Shown one piece after another: positions 19,630-32,300 of a stretch of DNA of 64,000 nucleotides. The translations under genes and the position numbers were made by a program. Every line of letters begins with the position of its first letter. Within the stretch, counting starts at the first letter, position 1. The notes below the pieces were generated by a model. That model ran no database searches and was not told the origin of the DNA. It was given only the letters and a program-made list of their open reading frames with translations. The stretch comes from Lineus longissimus (lineage: Eukaryota > Nemertea > Pilidiophora > Heteronemertea > Lineidae). Location: positions 3,536,501-3,600,500 of the forward strand of contig NC_088311.1 in assembly GCF_910592395.1 (NCBI RefSeq), written 5' to 3'.

Positions 19630-22600
19630 CTAGTCAGGTTGTGTTTGTCTTGCCATGCAGCCAAGGCTGTGGAGGAGCAAGGCCCAATTCGGCGAGGCCG
19701 TGTCTGTCTCATTGTGTTGGAAGGCAGTAGAGGTGCCAGGCCCAAATCGGTCTGGTTGTGACTGTCTCATTCAAGACGGTTGACGTACCCGGCCAGATTC
19801 GATGTGGTTGAGACACACAACACAACCAGTCTGGAATGCATCTGGCGTCGTCACCGTTCATGCCGTATGACCTAGCTGAAACGGTGAAAGAAACGATATA
19901 GTCATAACCATACAAATTCAGCCTGCTGGTACCCCCGTCGAAGTGCTAAATGCGATGAGAGAAACGAGACAGACACCGTCAGGCCAAATCGAGCCTGCCA
20001 CCTATATCGGCTTGACGACATGGTAAGAGACATGAGATAGACACAACTAGCTGGCCAAATCGAGCCACGATGAGACCATGGAGGTATAAATACCTCCATG
20101 ATGAGACACACTCATCCTGAGCGAATCGGGGCTGGCACCTCCAATGCCTCAGTCTGGTTATGAGGTGAGACAGGAACTACCTGAACCGATTTGGCTAGCA
20201 CATTTACAGGTTTGCCAGTGATAAGGAAGTCACAATCACACAGAAGTGGGTCTGGTACATCCATCGTCTTGCCAAGACGATGCAAAAGATGAGGCAGAAA
20301 CAACCATGTCAAATCGGGCCTGGCACCTCCACCATCTTGCCAAAATGGTGCAGTTGTCTCCTCACCAAGACGGTCAAGGTGCAGAACCGACTCGGTCCAG
20401 TTGTGAGTGTCTCAACTCTTTCACCATGTCCGGGTGCGGTTGTGTCAAACTTTAATTATTGTCATAACATCCATCGAGTCGTATACCAATTTGTGTAAAA
20501 TAGGAACGGACACTTTTTCCAGGGGGACATTTTCTACTTCTACGTCAGCAAGTCGGTGAAGTGCCAGGACCAATTCAGACTGGTTGTGACTGTCTCGTCT
20601 TTTTCACCGTGTTGGTATGACGGCGGAGGTGCCATACCAAGCGACTGGTTGCTGGCTAGCCGGTAGAGGTGCAGGTTCGAATTCGGTCCGGCTGTGTACT
20701 GTCTTAACTCTCTCACCATTTGTCGGCAAGCCGGTATATGTGCCAGGCCAGATTTGGTCCGCTTGTGTCCGTCTCATCTCGCTCATCAACGTCTTGGCAG
20801 CACGGTGGAGATACCAGGCCCAATTCTGCGTGGTGCGACTGTCTCTTCAAGCCGGAAGAGGAGCCATGCCCGATCCGGTTGTGTCTGTCTCATTTCTATC
20901 ATCATGTTAGCAGTGAAGTGAGGCCGAATTACATCTGGTTATGTCTTTATGGTTTCTCTCACCGTTTTACAAGACAGTAGATGTGCCAAGCCCATTTCAG
21001 ACGGCTAGGTGACTGTCGATACGATGCCAATTGAATCAGCTAGGTTGTCGGCAAGACGGTGGAGCAGGCCCTATTCAATCTGGCTGCATCACCATGCCGT
21101 TGTAGAAGTTTGAAATGTCCTAAGACAGAAAGTCAAACGATTTGATAACGCATTTTAATCTCAAAGGTATTGACGAACATGGCCTCTACAGAACCATCTA
21201 CCATAATCCGTCAGAATACAATAGGACTGGTCTCCTTTTTCCATGCAGGGATACATTCTACTTCTACACCAGCACGGCAGAGAGGCGCCAGGCCCAATTC
21301 GGTCAGGTTGTGTCTATCACAGCTCTCTCACATCGTGTAACAGACGCCCAGGACGGTGGAGAGGTACCAGTCCCGAGTTAGCCATGGTTGTGACTGTCTT
21401 ATGGCACTCCAACACCGCTTTATCAAAACGGTGGAGGTTCTCTCTCACCGTTTCAGCAAGACGGTGGAGGTGCCAGGTCACTTGTTGTGCCAGGCCCGAT
21501 TCGGCCTGATTGTGACTGTCTCGTTTTTGCATCGCCTTGGCATGGCGGTGAGGTACCAGACTAAATCTGTGTGATTGCTATACTGTCTCATTACGCTGTC
21601 AGGACGGCGGGCGTGCCTGACTCGATTCGGTCTGGTTGTGAGTGTCACAAGTCTCTCACCAGGCTGACAAACCGGTAGAGGTTTCAGGCCCGATCCGGCC
21701 AAGTTGTGCCAGTCTCACCTCTCAGCTCACCATGCTGGCAAGTCGAATTGAGAGGTGCAGGCCCGATTCGGTCAGGTCAGTGGCTGTCGCATATCTCTCT
21801 CATCGTGATGGCAGAACGGTGGAAGTTCCGTGCTCTTTTGGGCCTGGTCATGACTGTCTCATCTTTTCATTGTCTTTGCATGACGGTGGAGGTATAAGTT
21901 ATAGGTCCAATTAAGTAAAGTCTTTTTCACCTCTCTCACCATTGGTAAGACGGTGGAGGAGCCAGGCCTGGTTTCGGCTGTCTCATCTTGTTCATCATTT
22001 TAGCAAGCCGTGTAGGTTCCAGGCCCTATTCGGAAGACAGTGGAGGTTCGATGATTCGGTCTGGTTGCCGGTCTCATCTCCCTCATTCATGCTGGCAAGC
22101 CAGTGATGTGACAGACCCGATTCGGCCAAGTTGTGTCCGTCTCATCCCTCTTGCTTGTCGTTTTGGAAAGACAGTAAAGGCGCCAGGCCGTTTCGGTTTG
22201 TTTGTGACCGTCTCGACGGTGGTATGGAGGTACCAGGCCAGATTATGTCTAGTTGTTGTCATGGACTGTCTCATCTCAGGAAGCAGCATGCCCAATCAAC
22301 CCTGGTTATGATTTGTTCATCTCTTTCACCATTTTGCCAAGACGGGTCAACTTCAGACTGTTCTCTTTCACAACTTTGGCAAGACGGTGGAGGTATAAGT
22401 TATAGGTCCATTTAAGTAAAAGTCTTTTTCACCTCTCTCACCATTGGCAAGACGGTGGAGGAGCCAGGCCAACATTGGCCTGGTTTCGACTGTCTCATCT
22501 TTTTCATCATTTAAGCAAGCCGTGTAGGTTCCAGGTCCTATTCGGTCTAGTTATGACTTTGTCTCCTCTTTCTCGTCCTTTTCGGAAGACAGTGGAGGTT

Positions 22601-23340
22601 CGATGATTCGGTCTGGTTGCCTGTCTCATCTCCCTCATTCATGCTGGCAAGCTAGTGATGTGACAGACCCGGTTCGGTCAAGTTGTGTCCGTCTCATCCC
22701 ACTTGCTTGTCGTTTTGGAAAGACAGTAAAGGCGCCAGGCCGTTTCGGTTTGTTTGTGACCGTCTCGACGGTGGTATGGAGGTACCAGGCCAGATAATGT
22801 CTAGTTGTTGTCATGGACTGTCTCATCTCAGGAATCAGCATGCCCAATTAACCATGGTAATGATTTGCTTATCTCTTTCACCATTTTGCCATGACGGGTA
22901 AACTTCAGACTGTTCTCTTTCACAACTTTGGCAAGATGGTGGAGGTGCCAGGCCCGATTTGTTGTGTCCGTCTCAACACTCTCATTATGCTGACAAGCCA
23001 GCAGAGAATGCCAGGCCCTTGCCGGTCAGGTTGTGGTTGTCTCACCTCCCTCACCATGCTGGCAAGGCTAGAGTAGAGAATGCCAGGCCTGATTTGGTAA
23101 GGTTGTGTCTGTCTCATCGTTTTGGCAAGACAGTGGAGATGCCAAGCTAAATTCGGTCAGGTTGTGTCTGTCTCAACGATCTCTTAGTCTCAGCAGATGT
23201 GACCTTCTCATCTTTCTCACCATTTCACAAGACGTGGAGGTCACAGCCCCATTTGGTGTGGTGATCACCATCTCAACTTTCGTCTTGGCAAGAGAAGATG
23301 GTGGAGGTACCAGGCCCGATTCAGTGTGGTTGTGACAATC
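19630..23340. repeat. Degenerate tandem array with inverted blocks
   Basis: About 3.7 kb is built from diverged units of roughly 60-75 bp. The recurring words are GAGGTGCCAGGCCCGATTCG, then GTCAGGTTGTGTCTGTCTCA, then CTCACCATGCTGGCAAGACG. Orientation changes twice: forward to about 19,815, reverse from there to about 20,335, then forward to the end. The second switch lies in CACCATCTTGCCAAAATGGT, itself hairpin-forming. Several frames are open because the units lack stop codons, so the many predicted short proteins here are artefacts. A 24-bp near-palindrome with arms CATGGAGGTAT/ATACCTCCATG is at 20079-20102. Likely an old minisatellite, or tandem amplification of a mobile-element part. Confidence 0.85.
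21890..22940 (+). repeat. ~500-bp higher-order duplication in the array
   Basis: Two consecutive blocks (about 21890-22387 and 22388-22940) match closely over their whole length, beginning GAGGTATAAGTTATAGGTCC and including GGTATGGAGGTACCAGGCCA. The first block lacks about 50 bp found in the second near 22,550 and a few other bases. This is far more similar than the background units, so it is a recent segmental duplication. Confidence 0.8.
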
Positions 23341-23777
23341 TGATCTCACTTGTGGCTTTCACAGGTATCCGATATGAAAGGCCAACCATTTTAGCTCCAT
23401 CACATGAATTGCCCAATGGGACTGGCCAAAACGTAGAAGAGCAAGGGACTTCAGCACAACTAGATAAGTTCAGATTTTGATTCGAGAATGAAGCAATTTA
23501 TTTCTCTGGTTAAAGTCACCATATCAGTTGTTTTGTTTCTTGGTGTACCTAACATTTAAAACACTGCGACATTGCATTTCTGAGGCAACATGATATATCT
23601 GTTGCCAAATGTCACCAGATTCTTTGATCAAAATCTGAATTTCTCTACGGACTACATTCTGGGATTCAGCTCAATGATACCATTCCTTTTTATTCCATCA
23701 ACGAAAGCAAAAACAAGATGGAAATTGTCTGTACAATATTTTTTTCAGTTCTTATTTTTACATCAAAATTGATTAAT
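23341..23777. other. Interval before RPL37 with an orphan exon-like segment
   Basis: After the array, a segment from about 23362 follows a good acceptor (CTTTCACAG) and is open to a stop near 23480 (reads GIRYERPTILAPSHELPNGT). No matching upstream exon is recognised, so it is not called as a gene. A minus-strand AATAAA at 23688-23693 is a candidate poly(A) signal for RPL37. Confidence 0.35.
23688..23693 (-). terminator. Candidate poly(A) signal for RPL37
   Basis: AATAAA on the minus strand (written TTTATT), about 85 nt past the RPL37 stop codon, a typical distance for a ribosomal protein gene. Confidence 0.5.
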
Positions 23778-25417
23778 TTACTTGGCAGCTACAGCCGCTT
23801 TGCGTGGCTTGGGCTCTGTTCCCTCCCGGAAACCATTTCTGAAAAAAATACAAATACAACATGGTGAAAACATTTAAAGAATGAAAGTAAAGGACAACAA
23901 AATACAGGTCCTATTCTTTATAAGTTGACAATCAATTTCTTGCCATGCCACCAAGGAAGAACAGTTTCCCCAATTAAATTCCCTGCACTGATTAAATCAC
24001 AATCAATAGGGCGCCTGGCTGTGGTAATGATTTTTAGTTCATTCAGCCACGAGAAAGCTATCATGGTCACCACATAAATATTTGATACAATAAAGAATTA
24101 TAGCACCATGCATAACTTGACAAGTCAATTTCCATACCTGAATCGTCTGTGTACGATCTTGAGGTGTCGCATACGGCCAGTGCCAGTTGTCTTCCTCCTC
24201 TTTCCCTTGACACTCCAGTTGTCTGAAAAAAGACAAAGAGTTTAACAAAAGCAAAGAAATTTCAAAAGCAAGGTCGGATTGATCATGCTTTTATCATGAG
24301 AGAACAGTAGTCTAGCTTCCAAGTGTCATACCTATTGGGGAAATTAAAGAGGTGTGGACCTGATGTAGCCATTAAACAAGGATTACCTAAACAATGCCTT
24401 GGCCAAGTTTGCTTAGTTCGGAGATGAACCTTCATTCTTCAAGCAAAGGAAAACGCTTTTTCCAATGAATAACTTATAACTTATCGAAGACCCCAGTTTC
24501 GCTGGAGTCTCGCAGACTAAGGACACGGACAGTCACGCCCGTTATGACAATAAATGTGGTCCATTGATGCTGCCATTTCCTCTTTACAGCAGGTTGTGAA
24601 TGCAAATGCAACCTCCTTCAGCACGACATGCATTGTTGCATGATGAGCCTTGTTGCATGATGAGCCTTGTTGCATGATGAGCCAGTCTCAAAGAATACTT
24701 ACAGTGCCTGGTTTTAGCAGCGGGGTAGCCACACTGTGCACATGTTTTCTTCTGGATATGATAGCTGCTGCGCCCACAGCGACGACACAGAGTGTGTGTC
24801 TTGTTGTGACGCTTTCCAAAACTTGATGTACCTTTCGTCTGAAAGTACAAAAATATATTAGTCAGATTTTGGTAGGCTAATCTAGACGCTATTTCATTCC
24901 CCCACCCAGCACCCACCTTTGTCACTCATTGTTGTGTCAGACGTCACTTCTGGAATCACCTCCAGCCAACTTTACTTATGACTACACAGACTTAGGGTAC
25001 ACACTAGGCCTACACAGTACTTCCATTCCACTTCACACCAAGAGCATGTCACTGCGCTGCATGCCACTGGCACAGTCACCGACTTGTGGCCACATGCAAT
25101 TAGTGTTGCAAATTTGCAGAGCAGGTAATGCTGCCAACGTGAAAAATTCCTCATCATGCATGTGCCCATGTGTACATACACGACATAATGCGTTTACGTA
25201 CATCAATGTAGTGCACTATGTATACCGGAGTCAAGAATTCTATGGAGACATCATCAGTTTAAGTGAATATTTACAAGCTATACGATCAGATATAACCAAC
25301 ATTACTTCTTGGTAGTACAGAACAATAACAGTGTTTCAATATTATCATTTGTTAAACATGATTCATAAACAACAAAGCACGATGTTTAAGGATTTTATCT
25401 CTTAGTTCACGTACCAT
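23778..25417 (-). CDS. RPL37: Large ribosomal subunit protein eL37 (RPL37)
   Basis: eL37 is a small zinc-binding protein of the cytosolic 60S subunit. Minus-strand exons: 25415-25417 (ATG only), 24703-24838, 24138-24222, 23778-23838; 94 residues (human 97). The sequence [19 protein letters not shown] matches the family almost exactly, and the zinc cysteines are present as CRRCG and CAQCG. The middle ([20 protein letters not shown]) and the C-terminal tail [11 protein letters not shown] also match. The first exon ends right after the start codon, with donor GTACGT. An alternative ATG at 24928-24930 (MSDK) was rejected because its donor gives the wrong phase. It is head-to-head with FBXO4. Intron 2 holds a 17-bp triplicate. 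Confidence 0.97.
24634..24684 (+). repeat. 17-bp tandem triplicate in RPL37 intron 2
   Basis: Three consecutive copies of TGTTGCATGATGAGCCT, the last one incomplete. They lie close to the donor site of RPL37 intron 2. Read on the plus strand they contain TGATGA, but the gene is on the minus strand and no matching box D was seen, so they are not called as a snoRNA. Confidence 0.85.
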
Positions 25418-25692
25418 TTTTGAGGTACCGAAGGCTACCGGAAAAGGCCCAAGCCTCGTTTTCGTTTAAGGAAGACACTGCCAGGAAGTGATGTCACAAT
25501 GTTTACAAACAATAAATGCCACGTTGGAACTGACACGTTCAGGGATTCCAACATACATGTTTGACATGATGACTGGGAATGACCCGTTTATAAGGCCACG
25601 TTTGCTGGCAAAGTCATTTGCTGTTCAGAGAACAGAACCATTCATTTCAAACATTTGTATACACGTCTTGAAACCTCAAATTACTCACAAAA
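25418..25692. promoter_or_regulatory. Shared bidirectional promoter, RPL37 / FBXO4, with a TOP motif
   Basis: The divergent start codons are 275 bp apart. On the minus strand, about 22-30 nt before the RPL37 start, lies CCTTTTCCGG (25439-25448). This is a good 5' terminal oligopyrimidine start, as in translation genes controlled by TOR/LARP1, and would give a 5' UTR of about 30 nt. No TATA box is evident. Confidence 0.6.
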
Positions 25693-28095
25693 ATGCTTCA
25701 GATTGATATGCCAATGGATTTGACTTTTGCCGGTGGTGTGCAGCCAATCACTTTTCAACCAAAGCCTGAATTTGTTTCCAATCACCAGTTTTCTTCAGAT
25801 CAGGACAACCCAATCAATATAGGACTACGTGACCTCAAGGACCTTATGTCAAAATACCAGACATGTGTACTGACTTCTGACACGGCCCGAGTGTCTTCAG
25901 GAGGTGTGCAACAATTTCTCAACCGACTCGTAAAGAAGAAGGAAACCACAAGTGATTTTGAGAGACCAGGTTGTGAGATAGAGCAGGAAGAGTCTGCTCA
26001 GATGGATGAGGATGTTCTCTTGAACTTACCGGTAAGTGGACAGAACATCCTGCGATTTAGATTTAGACTTGTACGATAGGTTTCTTGAGAGACCCAAACT
26101 CACTTGGGGGGGGGGGGGGGGGTGTATTGCCTTGGTCTTCAGTTTGAACTGGGATGGGAACTGAAGAAGTATTGTTTATAATGACATTGTTTAATACTGA
26201 TATATAATTCTTTTTCAGGATGATGCATTGCTGCACATTTTCTCCTTTCTAAGTCCGAAGGATTTGTGCAAGGTGAGCACAGTCTCAAAGCGGTGGTATC
26301 ATCTCGCCAATGATGAACTCCTATGGAAACACAAGCTGAATGACGATGTCAGATCCTGGCATGTTATAGGGCATATGACCAACCCAGAGATGTACAGAGA
26401 ATGTGAATCAGATTGGTCTAGCAAAGAAATGTAAGTTGGCCCACACCTTGAACTCTGGGAAAGCATAACAAAATACTCTACAGCTATTCTGTGCCTCAGG
26501 AAACTTTCCTCACTGAAGAAGAAACCCATTAAAGAAACAGAGCTACGAGTTAAATTCTTCAATGATTAACATGCTATTTCATTTTTTTCAGATATTTACG
26601 CTGTTCTCCAGACTTCAATCAAATGCGCCAGCAGGAATTTTTACACTTCATCAACCTGTCTAGCTTATTCAGATCACTCTTGCCGAGACATGCACCAAAG
26701 GTGGCAATGTTTGGACCAGGACTTGAGAACGAAACCAGTAGTATATTCAGGAATATACTATGGGACAAATCTGGTGAATTTCAGAGAACAGCTCTCATCC
26801 CAGGGGAAGTTGCAGGTAATTTGATAAAAAGTTGAAATTTTAACCAAGGTCAGAAATGGTTTAGAGGTTCAGCCACTTTGATTCACTCTAGGTTTAGATT
26901 ATGCATTGTTTCATCAGAGCAACAACTATATTCTTCAGAGCATGTAGAAAGACTTTGAAAACAATAGCAGCAAGAATGAATATGGACGAAGTCTTTATTC
27001 ATTATAGATAACAGAGATTCCAGATTGAAACTCTATGTTAAGAAGAGCCATATTCATCGACATACTTGCACTAATGAAAAGTATTGAAGTATGCAATTGG
27101 GAGGTTGGGTTGTAAAAAAACTGTTTGAAACACATCCGGTCATTCAGAAATAATTCACAGTTTGCATACATATTTTCCACTTACAATCTGACGCTTTATT
27201 TCAGGTATGGGATCAGGAATCGCATTCAAATTAAAGAACCAGCTGAACTTCCACCTATTTACTTTGTATTCTTCAACAAAGGAAGACCGGGTTTCATGGC
27301 AAGCATTAAGCCCGGAACAGAGACTAAAGAAAAATAAGATGCTACATCATTTAGGCAATGTGGAGGAAGGGCAAGGAGAGCTGGACCAAGTTCAGTTTGA
27401 ATTGAGCCACTCACTGAGGGAGGTCAGCCGAAAAATGAATGCATTTGTTTATGTGGTCAATGCTAGTTCGGCAGTGGATAGCTCAGAATGTAAGTACATT
27501 GACTGTAAAACCTGTGGTACGTAGTGTGCCCTAAATTTTACAACTCTTACATATTCATCTAAATTTTTATTCAGTTTAACAAGTGGCATTGAAAACTGGA
27601 TGAGAACTAGAAGTATTTCAAAGCAAAGAATTTCTTGAATGGTGATCCATAAAGTAGAGGATTTCATGGAGCCTTCTTCTCTCTTGCATTGACATACAGA
27701 ATACTTTGTATAATGAACATCTAGAGTCAAAAAATCAGCGAGACACGGCTCGGACATCAGAAATAAAGCATTCATTTATTGGAAGTACATTTCGTGCATA
27801 AAGATGAAAATCTTACAATAGTTCTAATCTTATACCTCTGTTTTCAGTAGAGTGGAGTCGCCACGAATTGTTTGCCATGGTCAACGAGCAATGGGCAAAT
27901 CCTAGCGTCCCTGTATTGGTGCTAACATGTACAAAAGACAATGCTACACCCAGAAGAGCTTGTATAGACATTGTGAAGTACCTTCAGTTAGGAAAGTTAA
28001 GTCGGCCGTGGCAGGCTCATGATTGTGTTGTAGAAGGACTTGAGGGTGTTGGAAATGGCCTGGACTGGTTGCTGCGTAGATCACAACAAAGTTGA
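25693..28095 (+). CDS. FBXO4: F-box only protein 4 (FBXO4)
   Basis: FBXO4 is the substrate receptor of an SCF ubiquitin ligase; in vertebrates it acts on the telomere protein TRF1 and has been linked to cyclin D1. Exons: 25693-26031, 26219-26430, 26592-26815, 27205-27489, 27848-28095; 435 residues (human 387, the extra being mostly in the N-terminal region). The F-box begins at about residue 112: LPDDALLHIFSFLSPKDLCK, then VSTVSKRWYHLANDELLWK. The C-terminal atypical GTPase-like domain is recognisable by VAMFGPGLEN, GMGSGIAFKLKNQLNFHLFT, MNAFVYVVNAS and VPVLVLTCT. The N-terminal 110 residues are poorly conserved; a second ATG at 25708 is an alternative start. Neighbours are RPL37 (head-to-head) and GTF2F1 (convergent). 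Confidence 0.93.
26106..26122 (+). repeat. G homopolymer in FBXO4 intron 1
   Basis: A run of 17 consecutive G. It is one of several long G or C runs in the window and is a likely length-variable, sequencing-error-prone site. Confidence 0.95.
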
Positions 28096-28350
28096 AGTGA
28101 CATTCATGGTTTTCTGGACTCAACAGTGGTAATCAGGCATACTATGTCCGATGATTTGAGCATCTTGCCTCTGCTTGTCTCTCTAATGCAAATGGAATTT
28201 CATCTGAATTCAAAGCCGCATATGTCGGCCTGTGCTGTGACTAATAATCTACTCAAATCAATAGTTATTCTCAAAAGTTGGGGATCAAGTATCTCAAGGT
28301 TCTTAGATACCTACATGTACAAACTCTGAAAGGACACATACGACTGTGCA

Positions 28351-28356
28351 AATAAA
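28351..28356 (+). terminator. Candidate poly(A) signal for FBXO4
   Basis: AATAAA about 255 nt after the FBXO4 stop codon; a second AATAAA occurs near 28,577. Confidence 0.55.
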
Positions 28357-29316
28357 GACCATGGTAGTCAAGGACATAGAGTTGCTGTACAAGTTGCAAT
28401 TTGCAATTTGCAAGACTAAGGTTTTATATTGGCTGTGATAAATGAGATCTCAGAACTATTTCCAACATGTAAGGTTATAGAGTGAAACATAACTCTGCAG
28501 GGCGTTAAACCAAACAAGAATGTGATGAACAGATGTAAATACATACAAATATTTATTATGTTTTCTGCCACTTGCAATAAATAACATTTCGATCACTGCA
28601 AAGAGTATGGCCAGAGTTTAATATATCCTGAATATTGTACACCAGGTAATGTTCGAGAAGCAAAGAGTTGAGAAATTTGATCAGTTTTCATTTTGTGCAG
28701 GCTGAATTCTGTGTTAGCTGCCAAAACTTATTGGTTGATGCAGAAGAGTTGAAATTTTTAGTTTCCCTCCCAAATTGTGATAGAAAATCACCAAAATATA
28801 ACGGTCGTTAACATTACCTGGTTTACAGTAATTGAAATAATAAAACACTTTTCAAAACATTGACTTTCTGTTCTATATCTAGACTGGTCTCGACTTTTTT
28901 GGTACAGTGAAAATGTTGATCAGTTGCACCACTACAACCACATGATTGTAATGATGAAGTCAACTTCTCAAATGTATTTGCTTCCAGCTTGCGACATTGA
29001 GTGCTTGACTTGGTAGCAAATGTCCAAGTGACCCAAGCACGTATCAGGACAGGCAAGGATTGACAACATGAGTTAATTCTGCCATGCCCTCCATCCTCAA
29101 TTTGAAGGGTTCCTCCATGGGTGAAAATACACCCACACATGCACACTTCATAAGGAGACCAAACTGGCTCTGGCCGAATCGACGCCAAACAGCCTCGTAG
29201 TCATAGGAGTGTTAATCTGAGCTCCTATTCCTGAGCACATACCGAACTGTCCAAAACGAACGTTCATTCGGGCTCGTACATGTAGCACATGACACCAAAC
29301 AGACCACTCCAAATGT
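28357..29316. other. Convergent interval FBXO4 / GTF2F1
   Basis: This stretch separates the two convergent genes and probably holds their 3' UTR ends. No gene or recognisable repeat is seen. Confidence 0.5.
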
Positions 29317-32300
29317 TCATTCCGGCTTTTTCAAATACAAATACATTTTTCCTTTGATAACTGTCTTTTCTGGGTTGATTTTCTTCAGAAGTTGTGCGAC
29401 AGTTGTAACTAAATGTTCCTTGGATTCTCCTGGCTGTTTTGATTTGAATTTCTGCAGTAAGTCCTTCGTCGTCATAGGTTTTCTCGTGAGATACCTTCGG
29501 ATGTTATCTTCAGTTATGCCAATGCTGAAACAGATCAATCAGATCACTATAAACATGGCAAATACCTTGTATACAGGGTCACAGGGTCCAGGCAACTCAG
29601 TTAGGATACACATGATTCAATGATGAGGAGGTATTTGAGATGCCCACACTTTTCGTGTTGTTTAATTTTAGCTTTTCTCGAGGGTTTAGGTATCTTTAAA
29701 CCTAGGACCTTTGCCACCTTAAATGTTGAAAGGCATTACTTGGAAAGACATGACATTAATGGTGGAGAATTTGGCCCTTTTGATGGACAATCCACAAGAA
29801 CTACCCCCAATGTTCTGCTTTCAAAAATACCCGACTTGAAAGAATACCCGGACCATCATCTAAAACAACTTACCTTGACTGCATGCCCGAGAGGAAAGGA
29901 GCAGAAGCAGACGGATGGAGAGATAAATCAACTTTCGATTTCTTGGCATTCTGCGGCGCATCAGGCTCTAACTTTCTTTTCTTAGCTGAAAGACAATTGA
30001 AGGCAACCTTTTTAAAAATCGATAATCTCAATGATTGACGGACTTTGCCAGGGGGAAAATGATTGGTGTGTGCATCAGAGATGGCAAAGATGATAATTTG
30101 TTCAATTTGTTCAATTTTGCAGTCTTTGTTTTTTGATCAGTCCCAAGGATCACCATTTACATGTATTCAATTGTTTCAGTCATCAAAATTTTGATATTTA
30201 CAACTTAAAGAAGGAGAAGAAATGATATAGTTTACCGTTTTCTTCCTCTTGTGCTTGACCCATCGGTGTCGATGACCGACTGGTATTGTTACTATTACTA
30301 TTAGCACCACTCTTATCCTTTTTCTCCTTCTTATCTTTCTTTGCTTCTTTCTTTGGCTTGCCACCACCCTGGAATAAGATCAAGCTATGAAATACAAATA
30401 AAATACTTCCTGAGAATTTTGTTAGCCTAGAACTTGGTGCATGTCTGATGTTTGGGATGGCCTGTCATCAAAGTTGTCCAAAATGGATACCTGGAGTTCA
30501 TGTAGCAGGAGTAAGCGTTTAAAGAGTTGAAATAATTAACAAAAATTGAGTAATAAAACAGATGTAGGACTTACCAGGAAGAGAAATTTACCACCTTGTT
30601 CTAAATCATCAGAATCGTCACTATCTGAACTGTCACTACTACTGTCAGAATCTGATCCTGCTGGAAACAAATGAAACCTATAATTATTGCTGAAGTCACC
30701 GAGTTGAAATCTAACCAAAAAGCCCTTTAATTCCATCACTATACGGCTCTGAAAGTATGTGGTTTGCTGTATGATCACTCACCAACTAAAGAATGGTCAA
30801 AGACCACAAAGGTACTTTTGACCTGGTCCTATGAGACTAGGCAACACTTTGAGCTCCACTACTGATAATATGTGGCTCTGAAAGTATTCACTTACCATCT
30901 TTTGGTTTCTCTTTCTTCTCTTCAACAGGTGCTTCCTCCTCCTCTGGTTTCTTTTCCTCCTCTTCCTCCTCACTCTCCCCAGATTCATTCAGCCTCCGTA
31001 ACCCGTCCTCATCCACTACGCCCTGCTCCCGATACTTGTCACCCATGATGTCCAAATCTGAATCACTGAAGATGAAAACTTCAGGTAAAATTTCTTCATC
31101 CCTACGTGGGATCACCAAGAGTGGCTTATTTGTTATGTCTTGACTGACAGGGCAAAGAGTCAAACAACTGCACAGTTGGTCATGACAAATGTACAGGTCC
31201 TGCTGATTGGCCTATCCAAGAACAGAAATTGGGATGCATAATTCGATCATGTGTGTTAGATTCTAACATAATGAGGGGTGGGGTGTGGGAGGATCACAAA
31301 GTGTGAATTTAGGGTAAATACTTACTCTGTTGACTCGCTATCTGTGATGTAATCAACCTCCTTGTCATCATAGTCTCCTTCATCACTTTCCTCTATTGCT
31401 TCATCATCGTCGTTTTTCTTTGAGTTCTTTACCGGTCGCTTCTGTTTTTTACTTTTATTGTCCTTCTTCTTTTGCCGGTCTGAAATGACAACAAAACAAG
31501 CCATTTTCCTTTTTGCAACTTTCAGAAACCAGGAGCCATGTTTACTGAGTCTGTGAATGTCCATAAGGATCTAATAAACCTGCATAACTAAAAATAATAG
31601 TAAGGGCCCAACCAGAATTTGTCACAAGTGCCAAAACTAAACAGACGTTTTCCAGTGGTGGCTTGTTCTTAAGAATATCTCTCTCTGTACCTTCATCATC
31701 TTTATCACCATCTTCATCATCATCATCATCATCATCTTCCTCATCATCAGTCCAATCATCTTTGTCCATCATCATCTGTGGGGAAAAGTATTTCTAGTCA
31801 TTATGTATAAATATAAATAACTTTTCACGTGGGACAAAAAATAATCGGTTCACAACACAAATTTCTTGACGAGATGTCTTGATGTTTTGAAACAAATCAT
31901 AGAAACTTAGAGTTTGTTATAATGATCACTATTTTTTCCAACAGCAGACATTTGTTTTGACTTTGAGAAAAAGAAGGGCAATGGCTGAAGTGTGTTAGTC
32001 TTTAAAGATAAGAGTATCATCGAGATTGACGGAATGGTTATGGTGAGCAGTAGACAACTTACAAATCCTTTCTTCTTCGATGCACTCTTCTTCTTTCCAC
32101 CGCCTTCCCCATCGTCAACTTCATCATCACCAACCTCGTCCTTGTTCAACCTTTTCTTAACCATGATCGAAAAATAGTTCAAAGTTTTGTCTCTCCTGTA
32201 AAAACAATTTGACAATAGTGATGTCCAAATTCTCAATGACCAGCCTAACATAAATGGACCCATATTAGCCTATTGTGACCTTAATGCAGTTCGAATCATC

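Noticed and set aside
19414-23480. Dozens of open frames of 60-110 codons on both strands
   Set aside because: They come from stop-poor tandem repeat units in several frames, with no domain, no shared start and no splice pattern.
24900-24930. Alternative RPL37 start at MSDK
   Set aside because: Its only donor gives the wrong phase for the conserved [10 protein letters not shown] exon, whereas the ATG at 25415-25417 with donor GTACGT fits.
25140-25260. Box C/D snoRNA in RPL37 intron 1
   Set aside because: Minus-strand TGATGA words occur, but no box D CTGA at a proper distance and no terminal stem.
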